Part shown: positions 33,816 to 46,800 of the stretch, in pieces
Layout: every line of letters begins with the position of its first letter
Numbering within the stretch: position 1 is the first letter of the stretch
Source of the DNA: Liolophura sinensis
Taxonomy: Eukaryota > Mollusca > Polyplacophora > Chitonida > Chitonidae
DNA length: 64,000 nt
Direction of reading: 5' to 3'
NCBI RefSeq assembly: GCF_032854445.1
Contig: NC_088307.1
Coordinates: forward strand, 3,348,001-3,412,000
Notes under the pieces: generated by a model
The model's database searches: none
The model's input: only the letters and a program-made list of their open reading frames with translations
What the model was told of the DNA's origin: nothing
Made by a program: the position numbers and the translations under genes

Positions 33816-36800
33816 ATTTTAAGAAGAAAAACTTGGGATAGGAACACCAGATTTGGCTTTGAGTATTTCATATTTATTACTAAGGCAAAACGTGAAAGTA
33901 GCTTTATAACAGACAATATCAGCAACAGATAATAAATAAACAGATGTCTTTGCATGAACTTGTCATGAATGAATATGTGCCACTTCACATATACAGTACA
34001 GTGTAGACAAGGTAGATGAAACCCTGTACATATTAGAATTCATGTACTCAGACTTACAAAAGTCATTACAATGCAGCAGCTAGGTTAACTGTATATAATC
34101 AGGGATGTTCAGCTATTTTGTTCACATTACATAGCACCAGAAAATCCGACATGTAATCTGTGGAATGGTCATTGCAAGAAAAAAAACATCAGTAAAGTGG
34201 AAGGATAGAGGTTTGACACAACACTCTAAACTTATAGCCTATGGCCTATAGGAAACATACATGAGATTTCTGGGGCGTGTACACTGGATGCCAATACAAC
34301 TGAATCAGACATTCTGGTAGCTTGTAAATGTAGGGATGCATACCAGCATAAATCATACAGTTTTGACACAGGTACTGCCTTGTTTTGGTAACGAGGCATG
34401 CAAATTAGGCACGCAGCTGTCATACATGTAGGCCATAATACCAATAAGTCTAAATAAAATAATGTACTTTCAAGTAACTGTATGGTACATGTACATAGGT
34501 TGAGAATTCAAATCCCAGAGGGTTGATGCGAGAAGGTTGTAGTTGCACGGAGTGGCAACACACATTCACCCACACACCTGAATTTAACATATTTGGACAT
34601 AACAAGATCAAACCCACCACCAGAACTACAAGAACAAGGTTTTAAAATGACTATGACCTAAATCTTTAAAGCCAGATCAAGGTTTTGTGGATGTTTGGTC
34701 AGGGGTCTCAATACTTTGGGTCGAGGTAGCAAAGAGTAGTAAGAAATATTAGAAGCTTTAAATTAATGAGGAATAGTCCAATAGTTTATGTACAGGAATC
34801 CTGGCATGTTTTGAAATAATATTGAAAAAGCTATCCACACAAAATAAAGAGAGCCCTGATTTTATTCCGTTAATACCAGCTTCCAATTACTTAAGTTCCC
34901 TTCCCAATTTTCATGAGAGTGTACAATATAACTGCTTTTTGACTTCTGACCCTTTCTGCATAACTTTTACATATGGACACAGATGAGCGGATTCGTATCA
35001 CACATTAGCTATCTATATGATACATCTTCTGCCGTACCGAAAACACAAATGGCTGTGGACAAATGTACACAATGAGAGAAATGGAGGATGGTGTACAACA
35101 GACGAGATACATGTACATCAGGTATGTCTGGAACCAGAGGCTGCTTTTCATCACTCATAATCATAATTTTAATTCCAGGCCATCACCAGATCAGGGTCAT
35201 ATGAAATATTGTGGAGACTGAGTCACCTGATTTTTGTGACCCCGGTACTTCCAAATAAGCATAATTGTAAACTTCGTCAGAAATTTTAACACCTGTATGA
35301 CGGTATCCTCTAACAACATGCGGCATTCCAGATACGGCAGGTGGGGAAGATTCAAGTTATATCTGATTTGACAGTCCTGTTAATATTTTGTCAGCAGTGA
35401 ACATGACATCTGCTTCTGGGGGTATAATGCTAACACAATGTACATCACAAACCCCATACTGTTAATTAAACAATCAACAAATTACTGTAAGAAACAGTAA
35501 ATATACATGTTTTGATCACAATATTATCCACACTAGAAATTTTACACCACAACACATAACAACTGCTCATGAATACCTTTCTTTATATGTGCTTTTTCAT
35601 GCTTCTGTGGGAGTTCAGGGGAGGTAATTCAATGGAAGTTTTCCTGAATGCATTCATGTTGTTGAATATCTCAACACAAATAATACCTCGGGGTGCTATA
35701 ACCCGGACGACGACATCTATAAAACCTTTACCAGAAATCTGATCCACAGTTTTGTTAACGCAGTCCCAGTAGTTACCAACCTCCTTGATCATTGTTCCAC
35801 TAACACAACTTGTGGATATGAACATATGTAACTTTGAGTAAGTATACCAGTAGTTACAACACCGATATTAGAACATATACGTCAAATGACAATGGTCCTT
35901 TAGCATAATATAAGTAAGACGACCCTTATGCAAAATTGGAATTTTCTGAAACGTTAAGTACTATTGTTAAGTTTTTATCGTTTTATATGATTGCTGATTT
36001 TTCAGTTTGATCTAGGGACACATTTTTAGGACTACTATATGTATTGGTCATTCAGTTATTTAACTGTCAAGAACAACCAAATCACTGCAATTCTTCAACC
36101 TTTTCACATGTTTATCTCTTTAATCAAGCATATTCTGCAGGCATTATTCTGTGCAGACAGATAAAATTGTGCTTTTTGTGCAGCCCTGAAACTGGCCAAC
36201 CTAACCAATGTAGTTTTGTTTCCAAAATCAAAATATAAGTATGTATAAATTGCACTGAAAGTTGCTCTGTCATATGCAGAAAGGTTGAGGAAATAAGTTG
36301 ATTACACCAGCAGATTCTGAGTGCATTACCTCCCCTTACCCTGTATACTTATGTCTTCATGTTTTACATGGTTGGCTAAACAAGCTCATTTATCTGAAAA
36401 ACCTGATATGAAACAAGCTTTGTTTTATGATGCTGTGTTCTACTAAGTCTCATTACAGAGGGCCCTTCTTCAACATGTTTTACAAGAGTTGTTTCCCTTT
36501 GATTATACATGTTCCACAATTTGTTCAAAATCTGGTATGGACAGTGGCATTCCTCTAAAACTACATATAATTGGTTACACAAAGAATCTTTACCTAACCC
36601 ATGGGTTACTTCAAATTCCCACACTGACTCTCTAGCTTGCATTTTCCATTGATAAACATCATGTCGTACAAAATACTAAGACTGGCTGTTTTACAAACTG
36701 GAAACCAGTCTTCGTCTTCTTGAAAATAATTTTGTGTAATAATTTGCATAAACAAATGTTTTTTTCTGTACATGTCACTTTTCATCTCTGCCAATCTCTT

Positions 36801-37369
36801 TCCAACATTCCATGTTAGCAGCAGAATGTGGGTACATACTTGAGAACAACTCTACATACATTTGAACTCCCTATAACCAAACCACAAATCGACAAACTAA
36901 GAAATTGTATTTATTTTTCTGGACTCATTCAACAGTCTGGCTCACACATATCACGAATCATCAACAAACCAAAATACACTGTGATGGAGCTGTGCACAAA
37001 AAGACAATAACAAAACAAAAAACAAAAAAAAATGGACACAGTGAAATTTAAAATTTGAGCTGGTCTTGCACAACCTCACACTATGTCTTACAACTTGGCA
37101 TCCTGTGAACTGTATGGTACAAGAACCGTTCGAAACAAAGACATCTGCTCGTGACTTTTGACTAGCCATAATTGCCTATGCAAGTAAAGACATTCATTAT
37201 CTTTTCTGACAGTAAAATCCAAAAACAGGGAAACATTATACTTGTGATTCTGTTATGTTTCATACTACCACATGGCCACTGGACGCCAGGTTGCCAGGTA
37301 ACAGGAAACAGTCTGAGATCATACGAGACTACAAAGTTCAAGTGTATACCCTAACTCCCTGCACTTCCT
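33816..37369. other. 3.5 kb without a recognised gene
   Basis: It lies between SINE B and the stop codon of SLC39A7 and may include the SLC39A7 3' UTR (minus strand). Reading frames of 60-90 codons occur on both strands (for example minus 35583-35825), but none shows a domain, a paralogue or splice-site support. One MITE-like element at 36.1 kb is listed separately. Confidence 0.4.
36088..36294. mobile_element. MITE-like element, TTCAACC family, copy 3
   Basis: The ends CAATTCTTCAACCTTTTCAC and CATATGCAGAAAGGTTGAGG are inverted complements with mismatches. The interior matches the 12.2 kb copy (GGCATTATTCTGTGCAGACAG, CCAAAATCAAAATA, AAAGTTGCTCTGTCATATG). Confidence 0.6.
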
Positions 37370-40300
37370 TCACTCATACTGAGCTATCAAAACCATCATA
37401 TAAACACCTATCAACAGAGCACCGATTTCTTTGACAGACTGCCACAGTTTTGAATCCTCGAGTAACTCTGGAATGATGGACACAGTGGCAATGTAGATAA
37501 AACCGCCTGCAGTAAACGGAAGAATCCAGGCAGTGGCTGCGTCACCGATACCCTCTGCCAGGAGGCTGCACAGGGTCCCCAACATGGCCCCAATAGCTGT
37601 AGAGAACTGCAGTAACATAGCCTGTGAAGAGAGCACAGAAATAACAGTCAGTTACACACTTATTAAATGAAAATCAGTTTATTTCACTGGCTGCAGATTT
37701 ACTGGACCATAGATAGGATAACTGATTGATTGAATATACAGGTGCTCTTTGCACTGTAGGTGGAAGTAATCAAAAGTAGCCCTATATATGAGCACAGGAA
37801 ACCAGGACTAGCCAGTTATAATGTTGGAGGAAACCATGTTTAGCCAGGCATATAAGTGGAGGAAACCAGACTTAGCCAGGTATACAGCTGGAGGAAACTA
37901 GATTGTGTCATGTATATAAGGGAGGAAACTAGTCAAAACTAGGTATTGAGCTTGGCACACATGAGAGCTTAAGACACGGCTCAACTCAATTGATCAGCCA
38001 TACCATTTTAGAGAACACCTCAAGTCGTTATTTGGCATTCATGAGCAAATAGGACCCGACACAACATCAGGTTAGTCTTACGCTCCCCTTGTATGTCAAG
38101 CCTGATTGATCGCCCTTCACCAGGTGCTGGTGTAACCTTTGTTAACACAGCCAAAACTAAAAGGGGCTTGGACCTAAGTATGACCTCATTTGTCAGTGGT
38201 GTGTCATCTTTAGTAAGAGTGACACGTTAGATAAGTAAGCCAGCCAAGTCCTTCTGATTTATGGACTTATGGATGAGATGAGACATTAGTTAGTGGTTGA
38301 ACGGATTAGAAAGTCAGTAACATGCTAAACCTTGAAAGTCATGGGAAGGTCTTCCAGCAACCTACAGGTGGTCATGTGTTTCCCCCTGGCTCTGCCACCA
38401 TAATGCTGGCTGCCGTCTATGTGTATGTATGTTTGCTTGGGGCTTATCATACTTAACAATTTTTCAGTCATATGACAATGAGGAGTCATTAGGTGTGTGT
38501 ACATATAGTGTCTTCTTTTTGCAGGGCAACTCCATGCCACCAAACTGCTTTCTCCACTGAAGTATCATGCCCAAGACACCAGACAAGACACCCCAATGAG
38601 TTCCATTATCCTGAAATTGGGCCAATCAGTCATGTTTCCTACACGTAGCTTTAACATCTCAGCGCTGAGTGCCAAGCAAGGCAGCAGCAAGTACCATCTC
38701 CGTCATGTAAGTGAAATATTCTTGAGTACAGCATAATAAAATATCATAAATAAATAAACAGAATTTTAGGTTATAGATTATCTATACATGTAGCTGTTTT
38801 AACACTTCCAAATGTCTGACAAACTGACACCAGGTCTTTTAGTCAAGCACAATTTCCCATTTCAGCTATTCTCCTCCATCTGTCATCAGTTTTACTCATA
38901 CACAATGATTACCTTCTTCTTGCTGCAGCCTGACTGGACCAGAATGGCAAAGTCTCCGATCTCATGCGGAATTTCATGTAAAAAAATAGTGATAGTTGTG
39001 ACCAGGCCCACATTTTTGCCCACCAGATAGGAGGCGCCTATCGCCAGGCCGTCAGTGAAGTTGTGGAGGAAGTCTGCTGCCAGATTTAGGTAACCTGCTA
39101 CCTTCAGATCTGATTTACCTGTATCAAAAGTAAACAAAATAATAGCAAAAAATTGAGCATAAAAATAAACTCCAAATACAGAAAATCTGCTACCTTCAGA
39201 TCTGATTTACCTGTATCAAAAGTAAACAAAATAATAGCAAAAAATTGAGCATAAAAATAAACTCCAAATACAGAAAATCAATGCATGATACCACGACAGG
39301 CAAGACAACTAAAGATCGAAACACTTTTGACACCTATGTTACGAAACAGAATTTGTCTTATTTTACCTATGACAAATCACACCCAACAATGGGAGACTCG
39401 AGGAGGAGCTACACAGAAGATTCAAATGATACCAAAACGCATGGTTATCTTCTGTGACATGTCGGTGCGTGTGTACTTAATATATGTTTTACAAGCACAC
39501 ATACACCGATAACTATCACGTAATAAAGAAAAGAACAAAACAGCTTTGGACAGTCTAGATACAAGCAGGCAGGAGTTTTACGAGTTCCCCATTACAGCTT
39601 CATTACCTTCAACAGGTGCTACGTCTTTAATATCCTCCCTGGTTTTCTCCTTTGATTCTTTCGACTCCTCTGTAGTCTTCTCCTTTTCATCATCTGACAC
39701 TTTGTCTTTGTTTGTGGCAGGTTTACTCTTAGCATCACCTTCAGCTTTTGTATCTTTGCTGTGAGAATGCGTGTGAGAATGAGAATGTGTATGCCCTCCT
39801 TTTACGTGGCGAACAAATTTCTCTACAATCAGGAAGAACAGAATACCTCCCAGCACCCACAGGCCTACACTGAGGTCATGGCTATGGTCGTGCTCTCCAT
39901 GGGAGTGCCCATGGTCATGGCTGTGGGTGTGGCCGTCTCCATGGGAATGGGGATTGACAGCATGCGGTATCAAGTGTAAGAATGCATCACCAAGTAGTCC
40001 GCCGGAGGCAAAACTGAGGAGGACTTTTAAAAGTGGGGAATGTTGATTGGTGTTATCCAGAGGAATGCCGATTAAAATCAACACTGGTGCAGCGCTGATC
40101 ACAGCTGTAGACAACAGGGCTTGAGCCCATAGCATAGCACCGCTTTGTTTGGTCCCCGGAGAACTTTTCTGAGCTACTTTTTTAGCATGTCCGTGGTCAT
40201 GAGCATGCGCGTGTCCGTGGTCATGAGCATGCGCGTGTCCGTGGTCATGAGAATGTGCGTGTCCATGATCATGAGAATGCGCGTGACCGTGATCGCCTCC

Positions 40301-40531
40301 CCCAACATGCTGATGTGGCTCGTTTGCTTCTTTCGAATACTTGAAGCTCACTGGTTCTTCCGCACCGCCGTGGCTGTGACCATGGCCGTGGTCATGGGCG
40401 TGCCCGTGCCCATGAGAATGCCCATGAGCCAAAACATCGGGCACAATGCGAGTCAACAACACAAAACATATGGAAACAAGAAATAATTTAACCGGTGTCA
40501 TCCCTGCAACACTTCTCATGGTCCGCGCCAT
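37370..40531 (-). CDS. SLC39A7: SLC39A7/ZIP7 zinc transporter
   Basis: Three exons, 39607-40531, 38913-39118 and 37370-37621, with phases 1 and 0, giving 460 residues (human ZIP7 is 469). An N-terminal signal or anchor segment ([17 protein letters not shown]) precedes a histidine-rich luminal region of repeated HGHAHDHGH and [13 protein letters not shown], partly coded by a 24 bp repeat. A second histidine-rich loop with acidic/lysine residues precedes the second half. Metal-site motifs of transmembrane helices 4 and 5 are HNFTDG (327-332) and HEIPHE (356-361). The end, [19 protein letters not shown] to LIAQYE, is typical of the subfamily. Known role: zinc release from the ER/Golgi into the cytosol (catsup in Drosophila). 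The exon 2 acceptor is tandemly duplicated in intron 1. Confidence 0.94.
37785..37945. repeat. About 33 bp tandem repeat, 4 copies
   Basis: Successive GGAGGAAACCAGACTTAGCC-like units in intron 2 of SLC39A7, with moderate divergence. Confidence 0.75.
38331..38755 (+). mobile_element. SINE C split by a nested SINE B
   Basis: The SINE C body (38331-38420, CAGCAACCTACAGGTGGTCA to CATAATGCTGGCTGCCGTC) is interrupted and resumes at about 38700 with its tail (TAAGTGAAATATTCTTGAGT). Between them lies a minus-strand SINE B (about 38421-38700). CCGTC appears at both junctions, suggesting a short target duplication. It is in intron 2 of SLC39A7. Confidence 0.75.
39095..39278. repeat. 92 bp tandem duplication carrying the SLC39A7 exon 2 acceptor
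   Basis: 39095-39186 and 39187-39278 are near-identical. Each holds the minus-strand acceptor TTTTGATACAG|GTAAATC plus the first 24 bases of exon 2. The copy next to exon 2 (junction 39118/39119) must be used. The upstream copy would add 92 nt, shift the frame and meet a TGA just after the authentic junction. Confidence 0.9.
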
Positions 40532-41324
40532 GTTGTAATGAAAGTGAGGCTGAAGACGTGGCTTTTAACAGAGGGCGCTGTGGCGTTTTTTGTAAACAGT
40601 TACACGTGGCTGATTGCCCATATGTCGCAGGAGTCCACGCTGCTCTAACACGTGTACCTGTGCTGGCGCTGTGTGATCAAGTTGTAATGAACAAGTTTGC
40701 CGAGAGGAATTTGTAAATGCTATGCTCTTTCAACTGCAAACAAGCACGTTTAATGTATAAGATAGATCGAAATTTGATAAATACACGGTCTCTTTCAGCC
40801 ACAGCAAACACTTTATATGTGAATAATGCTGAATACATCCCTTTTCATCAATAATTAATTTATGAATTTAACAATAATATTTATTTTAATTTGTTCACTA
40901 GCTCCGCCTGAAGTGTGATAGATTCACTCCGAAGGGCTATAAACCTGATTACTGTTCTCTACCCATGATCCGAACAACCTTCTTATGTGTCAGCCAAATA
41001 TTCGTGTGCTAAAGTTGGAATTAATTTCGCCACTTAAATGACTTACACGAGAATTTCCAGGCTTATTGGATCAGACAGATAAACAGTGTGTGTTAACTGT
41101 ATGCAGCCATAGCTTAAAGTAAGTGCATGAGCTATACGCATTTAGGGTCAAATTCAAGGCCTCATATTCACGTTTTTTATAACCTGTATACATAACATAC
41201 TCGATCGGTGCCTTCGCCCATACGCCCACTCGTAGCAGGACGTGGGTCGAGTAATTAAGATCCTTGCCTTTTAATCAATAGGACACGTGTACCACGCGCA
41301 GCGGGTTCAGCATGGGTTTTGTAC
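40532..41324. other. SLC39A7 upstream region
   Basis: Region 5' of the SLC39A7 start codon, presumed to hold its promoter. No TATA box or known site stands out, and no gene is visible. Confidence 0.35.
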
Positions 41325-41530
41325 AGTGAGTGAGTGAGCGCTAAGGGTTTAACGTCGTACTTAACAATTTTTCAGTCATCTGACAATCGATGTGCGTGTA
41401 ATATGCCTCCTTGTCGCAGGACGGATTTCCACCGCTCTTTTATCGAGTGTTGCTTCACTGAGACGATTCACCGAAGGCAAGTAAGCCGCAAGACTCGAGC
41501 CATTATACTGATAAGGGTCAACCAGTCGTA
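41325..41530 (-). mobile_element. SINE family A, head missing
   Basis: Tail GGTTTAACGTCGTACTTAAC and body with GGACGGATTTCCACCGCTCT and CACTGAGACGATTCACCG. It ends before the tRNA-like head. Confidence 0.75.
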
Positions 41531-41925
41531 GTACTATCCCCTTAAAGGAGAAGAAAATTTAAATATCTGTCAAATACCATTGAAAAAGTGTATGCATTTC
41601 CTCACAAGTGCATGCCATAGACAAAATTATAATATGTACTTCAACTTGATAAATTATAAATGAAGTCAGCGCCAACATTCGCTGTGGGCGACTCCATTTT
41701 GCCTAAGAACTAGGCCTGAAGTCTTCTGTCTTAGGAGGAGAATTGCCGTCGGAGACCGCCGAAGTGCAGTTCGTACATTTCCGGTAGAACTCTTTTTCCC
41801 AGAAGGTAGCCAACAGTACAGTTCGTTTTCCGCTTCACGATCGGAAAACCGGAATGTTGAACGTAGGTTCCGAGTTTTCACGAAAAAGCCGGCAGTTTTA
41901 ACGACTCTCATTGGATGAGAGGCAC

Positions 41926-41940
41926 CCCCCCCCCCCCCCG
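41926..41940. repeat. Homopolymer C run
   Basis: About 15 consecutive C bases; a likely sequencing or length-polymorphism site. Confidence 0.8.
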
Positions 41941-42029
41941 CATAAATTACAGTGTGTTAAAGATGGAGGACGCAATGGACTCAGAGATTTATGTCAGCTT
42001 TGCCGTTTTCAGGCTTTACATATATAGTG

Positions 42030-42190
42030 AGGAAAAATCGGAAGCGGGCGCTCTACCAACTGAGCAATCGGGGGCGGTCTACTTTGTACAGGGACAAAAA
42101 GCAGTCGACGATGCCCATATCATCATATCGTACAAGTGAAAACAATCTTGATTATGGCTTGACGTTAAACAATAATCATGCAATCAAATC
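42030..42190. mobile_element. Possible decayed SINE
   Basis: GGCGCTCTACCAACTGAGC resembles a reversed tRNA A-box region. It is followed by a degenerate tail (CGTACAAGTGAAAACAATCT..TGACGTTAAACAATAAT) resembling the SINE tails of this window. Boundaries are uncertain. Confidence 0.4.
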
Positions 42191-42841
42191 ATTCCATAAT
42201 TATGCATGAGTCCTACCATAGAATAAATAATAAATGTGCACTGAGATAAAAGCAACAGTTGACCCCTGAAATGAAATCTGCTCCAGTCCTCAACTATTTA
42301 CATCGCTGTCTCACTGAGAAACCAAGTCGGAGATACCATATACAATATCCTACTCAGCCACAGTAAACTATGTTGCTGAGCAGTATACTTGACTCCACTC
42401 CTCATGAGAGCAAGAACCAAAATGGTTCTTCTAGTTCCAGTATAATACTACTTGAGACTGAACCGTGGTCTCTCTCTTATAAGGAGGACGCTCTATCTAC
42501 TCGACCATCACGCTGCTGGACCATTTAGACGGAAGCTTATTTGCAGTGGTCACTGCGGGTTTCTGCACCCATAAACCTGACGGTCGTTAATCGATCAATC
42601 AATCTGTCATTCAACTAATCAATCGCTTAATTAACTGAAGCTTAATCCTTCGATATAGCAGTACTGACCAAGGGTAAACCGGTAATTCAACTTGTTCGTT
42701 TGAAGGGGAAAATGAGCCTTCTAAAGTCTTATAGACATAAAATAAGTTTTTTAAATTACGATTTCAAAGTGTATAGGGCGTATTGCATGGCAAGGTTGAT
42801 ACCGCTAAGATTCGAAGTCATGCGGAAAACATAATATTTAT

Positions 42842-42950
42842 TGCATTTATTTGATTCGTGTTTCACCCCGTAGTCAAGAATATTTCACTTATACGACGGT
42901 GGCCAGCATTATGGAGGGAGGAAACCGGGCAGAGCCCAAGGGAAACGTAA
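42842..42950 (-). mobile_element. SINE family C fragment
   Basis: Tail (TTTGATTCGTGTTTCACCCC, AGAATATTTCACTTATACGA) and body to GGGCAGAGCCC. The head is absent. Confidence 0.75.
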
Positions 42951-43232
42951 AACATAATACCATCATATCTCATTATTTTTTCATTTGTGTATAGTCCATG
43001 TCAATTATCTTCCCACCAAACATACCATGTCAACCCATCCACCAATGCTTTGGTCCCAAATGGGCAGAAATCATTTTTGCATTCACCCAGTAGTTTTACG
43101 TACGCCTGGTTAAACATAATTGTCGTATTTCACGTAGATTTTAGGCCTTAACCTTAAAGAACACGTCACTAACAAGCATGTACATGTATGTACTCACTGA
43201 TCTAAACGTATACATAAGCCTAGACGCAGGAG

Positions 43233-43498
43233 ACTGGCCGTGATAGCGCAGTTGGTAAAGCGTCCTCTGTCCTGGGTAGAGTCACACCTAAGACCTTAAA
43301 AAGGGGAATTTGTAACGTTCTCGCTTGGCTGGGCCGCTTACTTGCCTTTGGTAAGGCGTCTCAGTGAAGCAGCACTAGATAAAAGAACGGTGGAAATCCG
43401 CCCTGCAACAAGGAGGCAGATTACATGCACTATAAGGAGTTCTTCGTCGTCATATAACTGAAAAATTGTTAAGTACGACGTTAAACCCCACTCATTCA
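43233..43498 (+). mobile_element. SINE family A
   Basis: tRNA-like head TGATAGCGCAGTTGGTAAAG, body with CAGCACTAGATAAAAGAACG, tail TGAAAAATTGTTAAGTACGA. It is followed at once by a SINE C in the same orientation. Confidence 0.8.
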
Positions 43499-43668
43499 CT
43501 AGGCCCAGGAGCCTCTCTCACGAAAGCTTTACGTACGTGGGAAGGACCTACCGATGGGCCTCCCTCGGGTTCTGGTCGGTTTCCTCCCACCGCTTAATGT
43601 TGGCCACCGTCTTATAAGTGAAAATATTCTTAAATACGGCGTAAAACTCCAATCAAATAAATATATAA
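43497..43668 (+). mobile_element. SINE family C, partial
   Basis: Begins within the head (CCCAGGAGCCTCTCTC), lacks part of the tRNA region, and ends in the tail with GGCGTAAAACTCCAATCAAA. Confidence 0.75.
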
Positions 43669-43873
43669 AAATATTCGATGTCCAAGTATATACAGTAATA
43701 AAAAACACAAAATCAAATAAACTGTCTCAGCTTTTATACTTTCGATGTCAGAACGGATACTAAGTAATACAGAAATCACCATAACAGCAGAAAACGCACA
43801 AGTAATCCTTTAATATGGAAAGTTAAGCTCATGTTTATTCATAAGTGACATTTTTCGAGCATGCCGTGATACC

Positions 43874-46800
43874 CTACACCGCGATCAACCAGACCTCGTT
43901 GTGTCGGTTAAACAATGTGAAGGGACTATCGTAGCCGACTTTATATGCGACGTTGTGGTCGTATTGAATGTCGGACCCCAGTGACGACTTCAGGGCCTGG
44001 ATCTGATTGTTGTAGTCGGTGTCGGAAGCGTACCCACCGAATGATCTGAAATAAAATCACCACATATACAGGTCACCGTAATGTATTTATTTATTTTATT
44101 TTATTGGTGTTTAACGCCGTACTCAAGAATATTTCACATATATGGTGGCGGCCAGCATCATGGTGGAAGGAAACCTGGCAGAGCCCGGGGGGAAACCCAC
44201 GACCATGTAGGAAGAGGAAGCCATCTATTTAAACATTTCGCATTAAGCTCTGGTCGGTGAATGCATTAACCGACCTATACCTATATATATGCATTTCCAG
44301 TGAGGAAATCTACCAATCTATGCATTTTAAGTGTTACAGAACTGATTTAACGTCTCCAGTTCGAATGCTAAGAAATGGCCATCATAGAATCCAAAGTTTC
44401 AAATGCATTTTACGTTGAAAAAAATTTTCTGAAAAATCCAACAATTTATATGAACAGTGTCTATAATAGTCTATGATCTGAGATATATCTCAATTGAGTG
44501 TTTTCTTTACCGTGGATGATTGCTTAAGGAAACCTTATAAAAATGGAGACTATAACGCTAATGTTCGATAGTTTGTCATGAGGAAACCTTTTATCCATGG
44601 AGACTATGACGTTAATGTTCAACAGTTTGTCATGAGGAAACCTTATAAACAATGAGACTATGACGTTAATGTTTGATTGTTTGTCATGAGGAAACCTTAT
44701 AAACATGGAGACTATAACGTTAATGTTCGATAGTTTGTCATGAAGGAAGCATATAAACATGGAGACTGTAACGCTAATGTTCGATACTTTGTCATGAAGA
44801 AACCTTATAAAAATGGAGACAATAACGCTGTTTTCCGACTTCCTAACTTTTCATTAGGAAACCTTATAAACATGTAGACTAACGCTATAATTCGACAGCA
44901 TTTTGTTGGTATGTCACTTGATAGGAAACCTTATAAACAGGTACATGTAGAGATTTGCAACAAACGCAATTATATTCTCAGTCAATGCACCACGTACGGT
45001 TTTGCACCGTTTTTATTCAAGGCAGTTAGTATGAAAGGTTTAAAAGCTCTCTATTTCTTACCAAATACTTGTGCGAAGGAATATCTGCATGAAAATTTCA
45101 AAGTCTGTTGTCCATATGGTGCGTATAGGATTTCCTGACGTTTGTAGCGTTTCCTGACAGGGATAGGCACATCCAGACGTGCACAAAATCAATCATGTCG
45201 GACGTTATTTCGCTTCTACAGAAACGATCGCTCTCTATATAATTTGTAAATCTATCCTTCTGTATTCCCTTTATGCATCCTAGACCATAAAGAAAAACGG
45301 ATTTTTGTTCACCCATATGTAGAATACTGGACCAGTGTTTGCCCAAGCAGTTAACGTCCTTCCTCGCTGTAGCTTATAGGCAGTTGACGCATGAGATCGT
45401 GTGTTCGAATCATCTCTCACTTCTTGGAGCCTCTGTGGCTCAGTTGGTTATCTCTCTAGTGCCGCATAATGACCCCGGAGCCTCTCACCAATGCGATCGC
45501 TGTGGGTTCAAGTCCAGCTCATGCTGGCTTCCTCTCCGGCCGAACGGGGAAGTTGCGGATGGTTGAGGGTTTCCCTAGAGCTCTGCCCGGTTTCCTCCCA
45601 CCGTAATGCTGGCCGCCATCGTATAAGTGAAATATTCTTGAGTACGGCGTAAAACACCAATCAAATAAATAATTAAATTAATCTCTCGCTTCTTCGACTG
45701 CGGCTTTAAGTTAGGGAATTTGTCAGCTACTTGGCTAAGGACGGTAGTTTCGCCGGGTACTCCGTTTTCTTCCACCCATAAACCTGACTGCCGTCATACA
45801 AGTATACAAGACTCATGAGTATGGTGTTATACACCAGTGAAATAATTACTTTAAAAAAAGAAATACAGACACTACATTGGAATGATGGAGTTATCCACGT
45901 ACCTCACGTAGACCCGGAAGGCTGGCATCCTAACGATGTACACGAGGGGATCAGTAGGCATCGGGGGATCTTTCTGCCTGTCCTCGGGAAGCATGAACAA
46001 CATCTCCTCAGGGGCCGTCGTGCTAGACTTTCTCAGAACAGGCACGGTCATCGGCATTCTCAACCCTGGGGGAGAGGCGAAAAATCCAATATACTACATG
46101 TGCGTATACAGCTTTTTCGTAGCTTAAAATATATAAAAACAGGCATGTGTACCACTCCTAAACCCAAGTGTGACAAAACTGATCTACATCTTTTGTGTAC
46201 GAGAGGAATATACAACCTGCGTCCTTGAGAGAAAAAAAAAACAACACGTGTATTGGTTGTACACACTGAAAAATATTGTAGATGTTGAATTTTGTTCCAC
46301 TTGCTGCTGACTCGCTTGACGCTCAGCACCCAGCGGTTACAGCATGGAAACAGGACTGGTTGTCTCTGTCTCAGCATAATGTGACTGGGTGGGATGTCAT
46401 GTCTGATGTCTTCGGCATGACACTTCAGTGGCGGCAGCGACATGGACTCGCCCTGTCTTAAGAAGACACAGTATGTGTACACAGTTAATTAACCCTCGTC
46501 GTTATATGACTGAAAAATTGTGAACTACGACTTTAAAACCCCAAACATTCATTCAATTTTGTTACAGTTGTGTGTACTTGTGATAAACTGCCATTTGAGA
46601 GAGTATATTGGGGGGGGGGATAAGCTTAATTTTTTGTAGCCTTCACATTTTGTGTGTTCCTGAGTTGAGTGACATCATATAGATATCGATGAGTTACCGT
46701 GTATGATAACCACTCGAGGGATGTCCGGAGATGTCCTTCGCTTCCACGTGTATATATATGTATGTATTGCGTATCTAAGATGTTCCTCACTTCCACGTAC

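Noticed and set aside
35583-35825. 80-residue minus-strand frame
   Set aside because: No recognisable domain, no paralogue in the window, and only a weak splice-acceptor-like sequence; could be chance.
36376-36794. Two overlapping minus-strand frames downstream of SLC39A7
   Set aside because: Length is expected by chance in this AT-rich DNA; no domain recognised; probably SLC39A7 3' UTR or intergenic.
39761-40486. Plus-strand methionine/valine-rich frames
   Set aside because: They are the antisense of the histidine-rich SLC39A7 exon 1, where CAT/CAC on one strand gives ATG/GTG on the other.
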